Shown: positions 50,769-61,850 of the stretch, in pieces
How positions within the stretch are numbered: position 1 is the stretch's first letter
How the letters are laid out: each line of letters starts with the position of its first letter
Assembly (NCBI RefSeq): GCF_016679925.1
Contig: NZ_JAEQBW010000002.1
Span: 124,001-188,000 of the forward strand
Direction of reading: 5' to 3'
DNA from: Marivirga aurantiaca
GTDB lineage: Bacteria; Bacteroidota; Bacteroidia; Cytophagales; Cyclobacteriaceae
Length of the DNA: 64,000 bases
Notes under the pieces: model-generated
Database searches by the model: none
Told to the model about the DNA's origin: nothing
What the model saw: only the letters and a program-made list of their open reading frames with translations
Translations under genes and position numbers: made by a program

Positions 50769-52124
50769 TTGAACAATTCAAATCACCACCATAAAATTAT
50801 TTTCTCTTTTTTATTGATGTTTTTACTTTGCTTCAGCGCGAGGAGTCAAGAGCTAAAAAAGGTAACTAATTATTACGATAGTGCCCAAAGCATTCCTAAA
50901 GAAGTGTATTTTATTGCCAATAATGATAGTACTCATATAGAAGGGGAATATAAAAAATACTATCAGTCAGGAGAGCTATTGGCAGAAGGTCAGTTTCAAA
51001 ATGGCAAAGAAGAAGGTGTGTTTGAAATGTACTATCCAAATGGTAAGTTGATGCGTACTACTGAATTTGAAGAAGGTAGACGTGCCGGAAAAACCATTGT
51101 CTTTAGTGAGGGAAATAAAAAACTACAAGAAGCAACCTTCTTAAATGATACATTAAATGGCAAGCTCAAAGTGTATTATAATTCAGGCCAAATAAAAAGT
51201 GAAAGTAATTTTTTAAAAGGGAAACCTGATGGCCTTGTGTTGGAGTATTTTGAGGATGGCACTTTAGCCCAAAAAATCACTTATAAAAATGGGAAACCAA
51301 ATGGTCTGACAGAAAGATACTATGCCAATGGACAGCTAAAAACCAGGGAGAATTATGTGAATGGGGATTTGAACGGAGCTTTTGAAACCTATTTTGATAA
51401 TGGTCAGCAAGAAACGGTTTTTGAGACTTCGAAAGGCAAAAAATCCGGGGAGTTGAGAAGCTTCGACAGGCAGGGAAATTTGTTGCTAAAAAGCAATTAT
51501 GTGAATGGCAATTTGCATGGTGAAAATATCAGTTACTATCCAAATGGTCTTACAAAAACCATCAGAAATTATAAGAATGGATTTCTTTCCGGTGAGGTAT
51601 TTGATTTTGGTACTGATAGTGTGTTGGTTTTAAAAACTTCTTATAGTAACGAACAGGAAACTAAGGAAGTAATTGAGTATTATTCAAACGGAAAGGAAAA
51701 ATCCATTACTTATTTCCGAAATGATAAGCCTGAGGGAGAATGGAAATACTTCTACGAAAGTGGTTTTGTGAAAAAGGTGGAAAACTATAGTAATGGTATG
51801 CTTCAGGGCGGCAATACTACTTATTACCCTAATGAAAAAATAAAATCTGAAGTGGAATACCAGGCGGGTAAGAAAACCGGGATGGAGCAGACTTATCATG
51901 AGAACGGTAATCAGAAGTCTTCAAAAATCTTCAAATTTGGTAAGGCTCATGGAGAATATATCCAATACCATGAGAATGGGATTAAAGCTTTACAAGGAGA
52001 ATATGCCGGAGATAAGAAAGTAGGTAAATGGCTCTATTATAATGAGAAAAACCAGTTAGTGAAAACAGCAATTTACTTCAATGATCAATTGAAAGAAACC
52101 ATACTTCCTGAAGAGGAAAAGTAA
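50769..52124 (+). CDS. YwqK-like MORN-repeat exported protein
   Basis: The product has about fifteen repeats of 20-24 residues with the form YYxNGxLxxExxYxNGKxxG (e.g. YYPNGKLMRTTEFEEGRRAG, YYANGQLKTRENYVNGDLNG), the pattern of YwqK antitoxin/MORN proteins. A signal peptide (KIIFSFLLMFLLCFSARSQ) marks it as exported. No ATG fits the start; a TTG at 50769 gives the signal peptide, and an earlier TTG at 50724 is also open. No partner toxin is adjacent. A cell-surface binding role is likely. Confidence 0.75.
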   Translation: MNNSNHHHKIIFSFLLMFLLCFSARSQELKKVTNYYDSAQSIPKEVYFIANNDSTHIEGEYKKYYQSGELLAEGQFQNGKEEGVFEMYYPNGKLMRTTEFEEGRRAGKTIVFSEGNKKLQEATFLNDTLNGKLKVYYNSGQIKSESNFLKGKPDGLVLEYFEDGTLAQKITYKNGKPNGLTERYYANGQLKTRENYVNGDLNGAFETYFDNGQQETVFETSKGKKSGELRSFDRQGNLLLKSNYVNGNLHGENISYYPNGLTKTIRNYKNGFLSGEVFDFGTDSVLVLKTSYSNEQETKEVIEYYSNGKEKSITYFRNDKPEGEWKYFYESGFVKKVENYSNGMLQGGNTTYYPNEKIKSEVEYQAGKKTGMEQTYHENGNQKSSKIFKFGKAHGEYIQYHENGIKALQGEYAGDKKVGKWLYYNEKNQLVKTAIYFNDQLKETILPEEEK

Positions 52125-52492
52125 GTGCTAAAACTACTTAAATCTTCTCTCACATAAGCTTTTATAGGCTACTCCTTATTAATAAATCTTATTTAAAAAC
52201 CAGTTCTCTTTTTGTTTGATTGCTGTTTTTAAAATTTCGAACTAGTTACAAAACCTCAACAACTAGAATTTCACTGCATATTTAGGTTTAACTTAAGTTT
52301 TAAAGCTTATTAAAACCAAATTTTATTCTTTATCTTTTGTCTTGATACAAAAGATACAAAAAATCAAGACAAAAAGATGCTCCTACGCTATAATTCAGCC
52401 CATTCCCCGCCTTTTTGTCGCCCAGCCCGCCCGTTCGTAGCAAATATTGTTTGGTTTTCTAACATTATAGTATTTATCATGAGCTCCCTACT
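52125..52492. repeat. Intergenic mobile repeat, copy A, with 22-bp flanking direct repeat
   Basis: No gene is present. A perfect 22-bp direct repeat lies at 52145-52166 and 52496-52517, the second copy inside the 3' end of the DUF1573 gene. The 329 bases between them resemble 57528-58215: TACAAAACCTCAA (52247-52259), CTTGATACAAAAGAT (52341-52355), AAGACAAAAAGATG (52366-52379), CCCCGCCTTTTTGTC (52405-52419). This is what an inserted non-autonomous element with a target duplication looks like. Confidence 0.65.
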
Positions 52493-53593
52493 TTATTCTC
52501 TCACATAAGCTTTTATAATTATATCCTTAGCAGGGGCAGTGGGGTCATTGGTAAACAAGGTAATTCTTTTTACCTGTGAGCCACTTAAACCTGAAGTGTC
52601 AAAATTCACATTTAGCTCACCATCTGCTCCGCCTTCATAATCCATTTTCTTTAAATCGGTAACTGTGCATCCGCAGGTAGTTTTGGTTTTTCTGATATTA
52701 AGAGGCTCTTTACCAGTATTTTTAAATAGGAAAGTGTGCTTTAATAAATCGCCCCTATTAACATGTCCGAAATCATAAGTTTCTTCTTCGAATAATATAT
52801 GTGGTGCATTGGCTAGTTCTTTTTCACTCATTGGCGGAAAATACTCCAGAATGGTGGCAATTACGGATAAGGATTTATTACTGTTTTCCAGTTCATCAGT
52901 GAATAAAGTCAACTGATCATTGAGGAATCCCAGGTCATCCCTCATTTTAGGGGCATAGGTCACTTGTATTTCGGCCTGTTCTTTTGGAGGAATAGCAGAA
53001 GGAATAACTTTGGCACTTATAAAATCACCTGAAACCACCCTGTCAAAAAAAGTCACTGTATCTTCCGATTGATTATAAATAACAAAAGTTTTTGTTACAG
53101 GTTCTTTGGTGGTAATGGTACTAAAGTTTAAAAATTTGCTTTTGAACCTGATGTCTCCTATCTCTGTAGGGAAATTATCCTCTACAGTTAGGGTTTTGGG
53201 AGTCACAAAGCCTGAGATTTTTAAAATTTTCAATCCCGGTTCGGCATTACTGGTTACGGTAACAGTTTTGTCAAACTTTCCGGGCCTGTTCAATGGGTTG
53301 TAGGCCACAACAATTTTACCTGTATCACCAGGCATTAGTGCAGTTTTTTCCCAAAAGGGTGTAGTACAACCGCATGAAGCCCTTACGGAAGATAGTTGAA
53401 TAGAATCCTTTCCAATGTTGATGAATTGGAAGACATGTTTGACTTCTCCCTGCTGTTCTTGAAGAGTGCCGAAATCATAGGATTCTTCCAGAAATGTGAT
53501 TTTGCGTTCATTTTCTTGTGCGAAACTAAAACTGTGGATAAAAAACACAAAAACAATACAGATAGAATTCTTAAGCAAATGAATATTCTTCAT
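52493..53593 (-). CDS. Exported protein with two DUF1573 domains
   Basis: From the Met at 53593 the protein has a signal peptide (IHLLKNSICIVFVFFIHSFSFA) and two DUF1573 domains near residues 25-130 and 255-366 (YDFGTLQEQQGEVKHVFQFIN, YDFGHVNRGDLLKHTFLFKN; RASCGCTTPFW, KTTCGCTVTDL). The middle domain lacks the CGCT motif. These Ig-like domains are common exported proteins of Bacteroidota. Its last codons lie in a 22-bp direct repeat, and the stop codon comes from the adjoining repeat element. Confidence 0.85.
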   Translation of the reverse strand: MKNIHLLKNSICIVFVFFIHSFSFAQENERKITFLEESYDFGTLQEQQGEVKHVFQFINIGKDSIQLSSVRASCGCTTPFWEKTALMPGDTGKIVVAYNPLNRPGKFDKTVTVTSNAEPGLKILKISGFVTPKTLTVEDNFPTEIGDIRFKSKFLNFSTITTKEPVTKTFVIYNQSEDTVTFFDRVVSGDFISAKVIPSAIPPKEQAEIQVTYAPKMRDDLGFLNDQLTLFTDELENSNKSLSVIATILEYFPPMSEKELANAPHILFEEETYDFGHVNRGDLLKHTFLFKNTGKEPLNIRKTKTTCGCTVTDLKKMDYEGGADGELNVNFDTSGLSGSQVKRITLFTNDPTAPAKDIIIKAYVRE

Positions 53594-53767
53594 AAATTCG
53601 TTTTTTATTAATAATGCTAAGTTAAACATTTCTTCTCTGAAGCTTAATGATACAACGCAGATATTACTGATTTCATGCTAAGTGAAAAATATTACTCATT
53701 TTAATTGCATGGCGGTTCTATCTGATCTTTTTAGAGAAAGAGACTCAATAAATAACAAATATAAATT

Positions 53768-54145
53768 ATGAAGAATGCTAATATAAGCCTCCTGATTGTA
53801 AGGGTTGCGGCTGGTGGAATGATGTTAACCCACGGGTATCCAAAGTTTCTAAAACTTATCAGTGGTGATTTTGGATTTGCTGACCCGATAGGGATTGGTC
53901 AGGAACTCTCATTAATTTTAACTGTGCTGGCTGAATTTGGCTGCTCTATTTTCCTGGTTTTAGGTTTATTTACCCGTTGGGTAGCTATTCCTTTAGCTTT
54001 TACTATGGTAGTAGCTGTGTTTATTGTACATGGTGATGATCCATTTTCTAAGCAGGAGTTCGGTTTATTGTATTTATCTTTATTTTTAGTGGCAGCTTTA
54101 AGTGGTCCCGGGAAATACAGTATCGATCATTACAGAGGGAAATAA
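53768..54145 (+). CDS. DoxX-family membrane protein
   Basis: The 125-residue protein has four membrane helices and the DoxX pattern: LLIVRVAAGGMMLTHGYPKFL, LVAEFG-like LTVLAEFGCSIFLVLGLFTRW, and FVVHGDDPF-like FIVHGDDPFSKQEFGLLYLSLFLV. DoxX proteins act in redox and stress responses of the membrane, often without known partners. It lies 27 bp before trpS but has no functional link to it that I know. Confidence 0.85.
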   Translation: MKNANISLLIVRVAAGGMMLTHGYPKFLKLISGDFGFADPIGIGQELSLILTVLAEFGCSIFLVLGLFTRWVAIPLAFTMVVAVFIVHGDDPFSKQEFGLLYLSLFLVAALSGPGKYSIDHYRGK

Positions 54146-54172
54146 AATTTTAAGCATTTTAAATTCAGTAAC

Positions 54173-55147
54173 ATGTCACGTATTTTAACAGGTATTCAAA
54201 GTTCAGGTAAACCACATTTGGGCAATTTAATGGGGGCCATCATTCCTGCCATTAAATTATCTCAGGACCCTAAAAATGAATCTTTCTTTTTTATAGCAGA
54301 TTTACATTCACTCACAACCATTAAAGACGCTGAAAGCAGGGTCAATAATGTAAATGCTGTGGCAGCTGCCTGGTTAGCTTTTGGTTTTGATACTGAGAAG
54401 AATCTTTTTTATCGTCAGTCACGAGTGCCTCAGGTAACCGAATTGAGTTGGTATCTAAGCTGTTTCACACCTTTCCCCATGCTATCCAATGCACACTCAT
54501 TTAAGGATAAATCTGATAGATTGGCAGACGTGAATGCAGGTTTGTTTACTTACCCTGTTCTCATGGCTTGTGATATATTAATGTATGATGCTGATATAGT
54601 TCCTGTGGGGAAAGATCAAAAACAGCATTTGGAAATGGCCAGAGATATTGCCAGTTCTTTTAATCATCAATATGGAGAAGTATTTGTTTTACCGGAAGCA
54701 AAAATTGATGAGGATATTATGACAATTCCAGGCACGGATGGGCAAAAAATGAGTAAGTCCTATGGTAATACCATCGACATCTTTTTAAATGATAAACAGT
54801 TGCGAAAAAATGTAATGAGTATCGTTACAGATAGTACACCCATGGAATCCCCTAAAAATCCTGATGTATGCAATGTGTTCAATATCTATAAATTATTGGC
54901 AGATAAAGAACAAATTGTAGAAATGAGAAAGAATTATGAGGGCGGAAATTATGGCTACGGACATGCTAAGCAAGCTTTATTTGAATTGATTGTAGATAAG
55001 TATGCCAAAGAACGTGAAGCGTTCAACCGTTTGATGGAAAATCCTGATGAGTTGAACAGGAAATTAGAAAAAGGAGAAGAAAGGGCAGCCGAAATTGCGA
55101 ATAAGACACTGGAAAAAGTAAGGAAAGTGTTAGGGTTCGGAAGGTAA
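54173..55147 (+). CDS. trpS: Tryptophanyl-tRNA synthetase
   Basis: The 324-residue protein is a class I aminoacyl-tRNA synthetase. The HIGH-type motif is GIQSSGKPHLGNLMGAI (residues 6-22) and the KMSKS motif is GQKMSKSYGNTI (about residue 194). Asp-rich VNAGLFTYPVLMACDILMYDADIVPVGKDQKQHLEM is the Trp-binding region. It charges tRNA-Trp. Length is normal for the bacterial enzyme. Confidence 0.95.
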   Translation: MSRILTGIQSSGKPHLGNLMGAIIPAIKLSQDPKNESFFFIADLHSLTTIKDAESRVNNVNAVAAAWLAFGFDTEKNLFYRQSRVPQVTELSWYLSCFTPFPMLSNAHSFKDKSDRLADVNAGLFTYPVLMACDILMYDADIVPVGKDQKQHLEMARDIASSFNHQYGEVFVLPEAKIDEDIMTIPGTDGQKMSKSYGNTIDIFLNDKQLRKNVMSIVTDSTPMESPKNPDVCNVFNIYKLLADKEQIVEMRKNYEGGNYGYGHAKQALFELIVDKYAKEREAFNRLMENPDELNRKLEKGEERAAEIANKTLEKVRKVLGFGR

Positions 55148-55216
55148 TTCTGATAATGATCTATTCACCACTTGCAGGAAAAAATATTTTATAGTAAGAA
55201 TAATTAGTAATTAAGA

Positions 55217-57460
55217 ATGAATAACATACACAAAATAGCCGGGGAATTATCTGTTCAAATTAAGCAAGTAGAGGCCGTAGTGGAACTATTGGAATCGGGT
55301 GCTACAGTCCCTTTTATTTCCCGCTATAGAAAAGAAATGACAGGCAGTCTTGATGAGGTGGCTGTAGCAGCTATCAGAGATAGAAGTCAGCAGTTACAGG
55401 ATCTGGACAAAAGGAAAGAGGCTATCTTGAAATCTATTAAAGAGCAAGAAAAGTTAACCCCTGAACTGGAAAAAGAAATTAATGCTGCCGAGACTATGGC
55501 AAGGTTGGAAGATATTTATCTTCCTTATAAACCAAAAAGAAGAACCAAAGGCACCATTGCCAAAGAAAAAGGATTGGAGCCTTTGGCTAAAAAGGTATTT
55601 GAACAGATTCCTTTCGACCTTCAGACAGAGGCTGCTCATTATATTGATGAAGAGAAAGAGGTAGTCACTATTGAAGATGCACTACATGGTGCCAGGGATA
55701 TTATGGCGGAGTGGATCAATGAAAATGCTGTAGTGCGTGAAGCTTTGCGAAAACTTTTCTATGAAAAAGGGAGGTTTTATGCTAAGGTATTAACAGGAAA
55801 AGAGCAAGAGGGACATAAATACAAAGATTATTTTGAATGGGATGAAGCGGTGAAAACGGCACCTTCGCATAGAGTTTTAGCGATGAGGAGGGGAGAAAAA
55901 GAGATGATTCTCATGCTGGACATCAAGCCTGAGGAAGAGGATGCCATAGCTTTACTTGAAAGACATTTTGTAAAGGCAGAGAATGATTTGGGAGAGCAGG
56001 TAAGGATCACGATAGCGGATGCTTATAAGCGATTGCTAAAACCTTCTATGGAAACAGAAATCAGGATTCTGACCAAGAAAAAAGCAGATGAAGAAGCAAT
56101 TAAAGTGTTCTCTGAAAACCTCAGGCAACTCTTATTATCTGCTCCATTGGGACAGAAAAATGTAATGGCTGTCGATCCTGGTTTCAGAACAGGTTGTAAG
56201 CTGGTATGTCTTGACAAACAAGGCAAGCTGCTATTTAATGAAGCCATTTATCCTCATGAACCACAGAGACAAGTGCAGAAATCTGCTGCTTTGATTTTAC
56301 AACTGGTGAGTAAGTACAATATAGAGGCCATTGCTATTGGCAACGGTACTGCGGGCAGGGAAACAGAGAAATTCATGAATGAAATTGGCTTGCCCAAGAA
56401 TGTGATGGTAGTGATGGTGAATGAAAGTGGTGCTTCTATCTATTCTGCATCGGACATTGCAAGAGAGGAATTTTCCGATTATGATTTAACAGTGCGTGGT
56501 GCAGTTTCCATTGGCAGAAGGTTAATGGATCCGTTGGCTGAACTAGTGAAAATAGATGCCAAATCAATAGGAGTAGGGCAGTATCAGCATGATGTGGATC
56601 AGAATTTATTGAAATCCGGACTTGATGACACAGTGATGAGCTGTGTAAATGCAGTAGGTGTGGAGGTAAATACAGCCAGTAAACAATTATTAACTTATGT
56701 TTCAGGATTAGGTCCCCAGATAGCTCAAAATATTGTTGATTACAGGAATGAGAATGGCCCTTTTAAAAGTAAAAATGAGTTAAAGAAAGTACCTCGACTG
56801 GGTGATAAAGCTTACGAACAGGCTGCGGGCTTTCTTAGAATTGGTGATGCTGCCAATCCATTGGACAGTAGTGCTGTACACCCGGAAAGCTATAATATAG
56901 TAGAGCAAATGGCCAAAGATGTACAAGCTTCAGTAAAGGATTTAATGACAGGTAAAGAATTGCGAGAGCAGTTGGATATGAAAAAATATATTACTGAAAC
57001 TATTGGTTTGCCTACCCTGAAAGATATTATGCAGGAATTGGCTAAGCCAGGCCGTGATCCAAGGGAGCAGTTTGAGGCTTTCTCTTTTACAGAGGGGGTT
57101 AACAAAATATCAGAACTGAAAGTAGGAATGAAGCTGCCAGGTATCATTACTAACATCACCAACTTCGGAGCTTTTGTAGATGTGGGGGTTCATCAGGATG
57201 GATTGGTGCATGTGAGCCATTTGGCCGATAAATTTGTAAGCAATCCGGCAGAGGTAGTTTCTGTTCAGCAAAAAGTGCAGGTAACAGTTCTGGAAGTAGA
57301 TGAATCACGAAAGAGAATTTCCTTGTCATTAAAGAAGGATCCCTTTAGCAAAGAAGCAGAACATAAACCAAAAGGAAAATTCAACAAGAAAAAAGAAGAA
57401 AAAACTCCAGAGGGGGATTTTCAGTCTAAGTTGGCTGCTCTCAAAGGTAAATTTGGTTGA
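55217..57460 (+). CDS. tex: Tex-family RNA-binding protein
   Basis: The 747-residue protein has the Tex order: N-terminal helical part (VPFISRYRKEMTGSLDEV), a YqgF/RNase-H-like domain (AVDPGFRTGCKLVCLD, about residue 320), helix-hairpin-helix motifs (YRNENGPFKSKNELKKVPRLGDKAYEQAAGF, about 510-540) and an S1 domain (GMKLPGIITNITNFGAFVDVGVHQDGLVHVSHL, about 640). It ends in a basic tail. Tex binds nucleic acid and affects transcription. A hairpin terminator follows at 57479-57512. Confidence 0.95.
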   Translation: MNNIHKIAGELSVQIKQVEAVVELLESGATVPFISRYRKEMTGSLDEVAVAAIRDRSQQLQDLDKRKEAILKSIKEQEKLTPELEKEINAAETMARLEDIYLPYKPKRRTKGTIAKEKGLEPLAKKVFEQIPFDLQTEAAHYIDEEKEVVTIEDALHGARDIMAEWINENAVVREALRKLFYEKGRFYAKVLTGKEQEGHKYKDYFEWDEAVKTAPSHRVLAMRRGEKEMILMLDIKPEEEDAIALLERHFVKAENDLGEQVRITIADAYKRLLKPSMETEIRILTKKKADEEAIKVFSENLRQLLLSAPLGQKNVMAVDPGFRTGCKLVCLDKQGKLLFNEAIYPHEPQRQVQKSAALILQLVSKYNIEAIAIGNGTAGRETEKFMNEIGLPKNVMVVMVNESGASIYSASDIAREEFSDYDLTVRGAVSIGRRLMDPLAELVKIDAKSIGVGQYQHDVDQNLLKSGLDDTVMSCVNAVGVEVNTASKQLLTYVSGLGPQIAQNIVDYRNENGPFKSKNELKKVPRLGDKAYEQAAGFLRIGDAANPLDSSAVHPESYNIVEQMAKDVQASVKDLMTGKELREQLDMKKYITETIGLPTLKDIMQELAKPGRDPREQFEAFSFTEGVNKISELKVGMKLPGIITNITNFGAFVDVGVHQDGLVHVSHLADKFVSNPAEVVSVQQKVQVTVLEVDESRKRISLSLKKDPFSKEAEHKPKGKFNKKKEEKTPEGDFQSKLAALKGKFG

Positions 57461-57478
57461 TAGGCTCCAGGTGACTGA

Positions 57479-57512
57479 GTTCTGCTTTATTAGGATAGAA
57501 ATAAAGCAGAAC
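57479..57512 (+). terminator. Terminator after tex
   Basis: GTTCTGCTTTAT and ATAAAGCAGAAC form a perfect 12-bp stem with a 10-base loop, followed by T-rich sequence. Confidence 0.75.
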
Positions 57513-57527
57513 TTAGTTCCTTCTTTT

Positions 57528-58215
57528 AGGCTCCTCATGAAAAATAAATTTCACCTATAAACCGGATATCCTTGCTTTTATTAGTGTTTCTTTAAATTTA
57601 AAACTAAGTACAAAACCTCAAAAAACAGGAATTTCATTTAGTATTGAGCTTAACTTAATGTCCGGTTTTTTGTTGCAAGTCCATACTATATAACTAGCTC
57701 TGTTAGCCAGTTGCTAAGCAGCCTTTTATAACTCACCCCTGATTCATCTTCGACAAATCTGTCCCCTCTCTCCCGAGGAAAGAGGGGAGAAATCCCGTAT
57801 AAATTAACGCTTTCCTTAATATTTGTTAGAAGCACAAAGATTCTTTATTCAAGAATGGTTGAAATCAATATTCCCTTCTCTTCCTAACCTGTCCCGACCC
57901 ATCGGGAAAAAGAGAAGAGTGGTCCCGAGTATCGGGATCGGGATGAGTTGGGAAAAGCTGAAGTAAGCAATTGCTGATTAGGTTCAAGTTATCTCCTTTG
58001 AAGTTCAGTTCAAAGACTGCGATGACTTGATACAAAAGATAGAATTCCGATAGCTATCGGAACAAGACAAAAAGATGTCAGCCTTTGGCTGGCTTCCACG
58101 CTACAGTCCCACGCGCTCCCCGCCTTTTTGTCCACCCACGCGCATACTCCGAGCAAATTTTATTTGGCTCTCAAACATTGAAGCATTTATCAAGGGCTCC
58201 CTCTTTTATTTGCTA
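57528..58215. repeat. Intergenic repeat, copy B, with internal hairpins
   Basis: No gene is present. Shared words with copy A are TACAAAACCTCAA (57609-57621), CTTGATACAAAAGAT (58026-58040), AAGACAAAAAGATG (58064-58077) and CCCCGCCTTTTTGTC (58118-58132). Between the first two, copy B holds about 360 extra bases with hairpins CCCCTCT/AGAGGGG (57763-57787), CTTCTCTT/AAGAGAAG (57875-57917) around TCCCGA/TCGGGA words. A perfect 18-bp palindrome TTCCGATAGCTATCGGAA is at 58045-58062. It looks like an older, larger relative of the element in copy A. Confidence 0.6.
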
Positions 58216-58252
58216 CAATTAACCATTTAATAAGGCTCTGGAAATGATTTTG

Positions 58253-60286
58253 CTAGAATCTAATTCCAGCCAAAGTAATATCATCCGTCTGTTCTTTATT
58301 GCCTTTCCAATTAAATAGGATTTCTTCCAAATTTGTTTCCTGGTGTTGCATAGGTAGTTTGTTCATGCTGCACAATAGGTTTTTAAGCCGCTTTTTCATG
58401 AATTTTTTATCATCTGGCCCTCCAAATTGGTCAGGATAACCATCTGTATAGAGATAAAGTTGATCATCTTCCTCCATTTTTAATTCTACATTTATGGCTT
58501 TTTTATCAATACCATCTGCAAAACCACCTATAGAAAAACGTTCTCCTTTAATTTCCTCCCATGTGTTTTTCCTGCACAATAGCAGGTTACTGTTAGCTCC
58601 TGAGAAGGTCAGTTTTCGTTTTTTTTCTTCCCAACATATCAATGCAATGTCCAATCCATCATTGGCTGAGTTTTCCTTGTACTGTAAGCTGTTGAGTACG
58701 GCCTCATCAAGCATTTTTAAAATCTGGCTACAATCGTTGATATCTCTCTGGATAATAATGCTATTCAGTAAATCATTGGCCATTACTGTCATGAAAGCAC
58801 CGGGTATGCCATGGCCTGTACAATCTGCTACAGCGAAAAATACTTTTTCCTTCTTTTTGGTGTACCAATAAAAATCACCACTTACAATTGATTTAGGTAG
58901 GTAGATCATGAATATTTCTTTGAAGTATTCCCTAATCTGGTTCATGTCAGGGAGAATAGCCCTTTGAATATTTTGAGCATACCAAATACTTTCCATAATT
59001 TCAGTGCTGGCCTCTTCCAGGGCTTGCTTTTGGGAATAAATATTATCACGCTGTGTTTCTATTTCGTCTTTTTGCTCTTTGATCTCGGATTTTTGTAGAT
59101 TAATTTCTTCATTTTTTAACCGTAGCAGGTCATTGGCTCGTTGTTTGATTTTATACCTATTGTAGCTGATTCCCGCTATCATCGCCAAAAGAGCTCCCAG
59201 TGCATATAAAAAATAGTTAGTGTTTTTTCTTCTGCTTAACTGCAAGCCTGTGATATCAGCTTCGTTTTTTAGCATCAGGATTTCCTTCTCCTTCTCCTGT
59301 ATTTCATGATTCTTTTCAAGTTGGGAGACCTGTCGATTGAAATCTTCATTAAAGATAGAATCATTCAGTGCTTTGAACATTTGAAAGGCCAATAAGGAGT
59401 TTTTGTAATCTCCATTCTTTTCATAAATTTCCGACAATCCCTCATAAGCTTCTTTAAGTACATCTATGGCTTCTACTTTGGTGGCCAGTTCAATTGATTG
59501 TTTGAAATATTTTTCTGCCTCGGTATGCTTTTGTTGTTTTGAAAGAGACTGTGCCATGCTTTTGATGATATAGGCTTTGTCATAATGTTCCTCATCTTCA
59601 GGTATAGCAGATAGAGATTGATGCATATAATAGACAGCAGAATCGATATCTCCATAGCTTCTGTGGTAGAGCCCAATATTGTGAAGAGAGTTATAAATTC
59701 CTGTGATATTATTTCTCATACTATCCAGCATCAAACTTTCTCTGAAGAAAATGATTGCTTTTTCAGGCAAGTTTCTTTTCATATAAACTAAGCCCAGGTT
59801 ACTCATTGTATTGGAAATTCCGGCTGTGTCTTTAAGTTCTCTTTTAATATCGAGTGATTCCTGATAATAAAAGCTGGACTTATCCAGCCTTCCGATTTCA
59901 TCATAGATAATTCCCAGGTTGTTGAGTGCACGGGATTTTGATTGAGGATTATTCAATTCATTTTCCTTGTCTAATACCAATAAGAAAAAATCAAGTGTTT
60001 TCTTATAATCTCCAAGGCTATAATAAGCAATTCCTAAATTATTAAGTAGCTGAATTTCAGAATTGGTGTCTTTAATTTTCCGTGAAAGTTCCAATCCTTC
60101 CAATCCATAAAGTATTGATTGAGAGGGCTCTTTAGTGTTATTTAAATATAATAGCTCCTTTAAAACTTTAACGCGACTACTATCAGGAAGCTTTTGTTTT
60201 AATAAAAACTGCAAACTGTCAGTTCCTGTAGCAAAAGCAGGTAAAAGGAGAAGGGACATGAAAATGCTACAAATTAATCTACACAT
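58253..60286 (-). CDS. TPR-containing PP2C (SpoIIE-type) phosphatase
   Basis: The 677-residue protein has a signal peptide, about seven TPR repeats (residues 60-340), one membrane helix (YFLYALGALLAMIAGISY, about 362-380), a coiled coil (390-440) and a SpoIIE/PP2C domain (450-677). Metal-binding residues appear in SGDFYWY, AVADCTGHGIPGAFM, LYTDGYPDQ and QTDDITL. The layout is that of two-component-like regulators in which a periplasmic TPR part controls a cytoplasmic Ser/Thr phosphatase. The substrate, probably an anti-sigma-type protein, is not here. Confidence 0.9.
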   Translation of the reverse strand: MCRLICSIFMSLLLLPAFATGTDSLQFLLKQKLPDSSRVKVLKELLYLNNTKEPSQSILYGLEGLELSRKIKDTNSEIQLLNNLGIAYYSLGDYKKTLDFFLLVLDKENELNNPQSKSRALNNLGIIYDEIGRLDKSSFYYQESLDIKRELKDTAGISNTMSNLGLVYMKRNLPEKAIIFFRESLMLDSMRNNITGIYNSLHNIGLYHRSYGDIDSAVYYMHQSLSAIPEDEEHYDKAYIIKSMAQSLSKQQKHTEAEKYFKQSIELATKVEAIDVLKEAYEGLSEIYEKNGDYKNSLLAFQMFKALNDSIFNEDFNRQVSQLEKNHEIQEKEKEILMLKNEADITGLQLSRRKNTNYFLYALGALLAMIAGISYNRYKIKQRANDLLRLKNEEINLQKSEIKEQKDEIETQRDNIYSQKQALEEASTEIMESIWYAQNIQRAILPDMNQIREYFKEIFMIYLPKSIVSGDFYWYTKKKEKVFFAVADCTGHGIPGAFMTVMANDLLNSIIIQRDINDCSQILKMLDEAVLNSLQYKENSANDGLDIALICWEEKKRKLTFSGANSNLLLCRKNTWEEIKGERFSIGGFADGIDKKAINVELKMEEDDQLYLYTDGYPDQFGGPDDKKFMKKRLKNLLCSMNKLPMQHQETNLEEILFNWKGNKEQTDDITLAGIRF

Positions 60287-60633
60287 GGGGATTACTGGTT
60301 TACTTATTCAATTCAAATTATCATAGTAAGACAGAAAAATTTACAATAAGTCGAGTGTAAAAAAAATAATAGCTTTGTCAGCTGTTGTGTCTCAAAAAAT
60401 GGTTGTCAGTACTATTTTTGCTTTATTACTTTATATAGTTCACTGATATGTTTATAAACATAAAATAAAATTATTAAATAGCCTATTAATGATGAAATGT
60501 TTCGATGGGACGGGATTATAGAGAGGTGAAACCCGGATCCACTTGACAAACTCTATATAATTATTTAGAGAACATTAGTTTGGAAAAAGCAATGAAAATC
60601 AAAGAGCTTATCCGGGTAGATTGCTGTAAAAAC
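60287..60633. other. AT-rich intergenic stretch
   Basis: I see no gene, RNA or clear promoter motif here. The phosphatase gene starts at one side and the gap terminator lies at the other. Confidence 0.5.
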
Positions 60634-60669
60634 AATAAAGGCAAGCCATATAAATAGCTTGCCTTTATT
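60634..60669. terminator. Bidirectional terminator after gap
   Basis: AATAAAGGCAAGC and GCTTGCCTTTATT make a perfect 13-bp stem with a 10-base loop. It follows the gap stop on the minus strand. Confidence 0.8.
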
Positions 60670-60685
60670 ATATATATGGGTTTTC

Positions 60686-61745
<1,060 letters not shown>

Positions 61746-61850
61746 ATTAGAAGGCTATTCCTTTCCGGTGAAAAATAAATATTATCTTTTTTAGGCCGAT
61801 ACTTTGCAATTAAAATTTAGCCATCTATATTTGCATCTCCATTTAAAAAT

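Noticed and set aside
50724-52124. YwqK-like gene as part of a toxin-antitoxin pair
   Set aside because: The family name comes from the antitoxin YwqK, but this protein has a signal peptide and no adjacent toxin gene, so an antitoxin role is unlikely.
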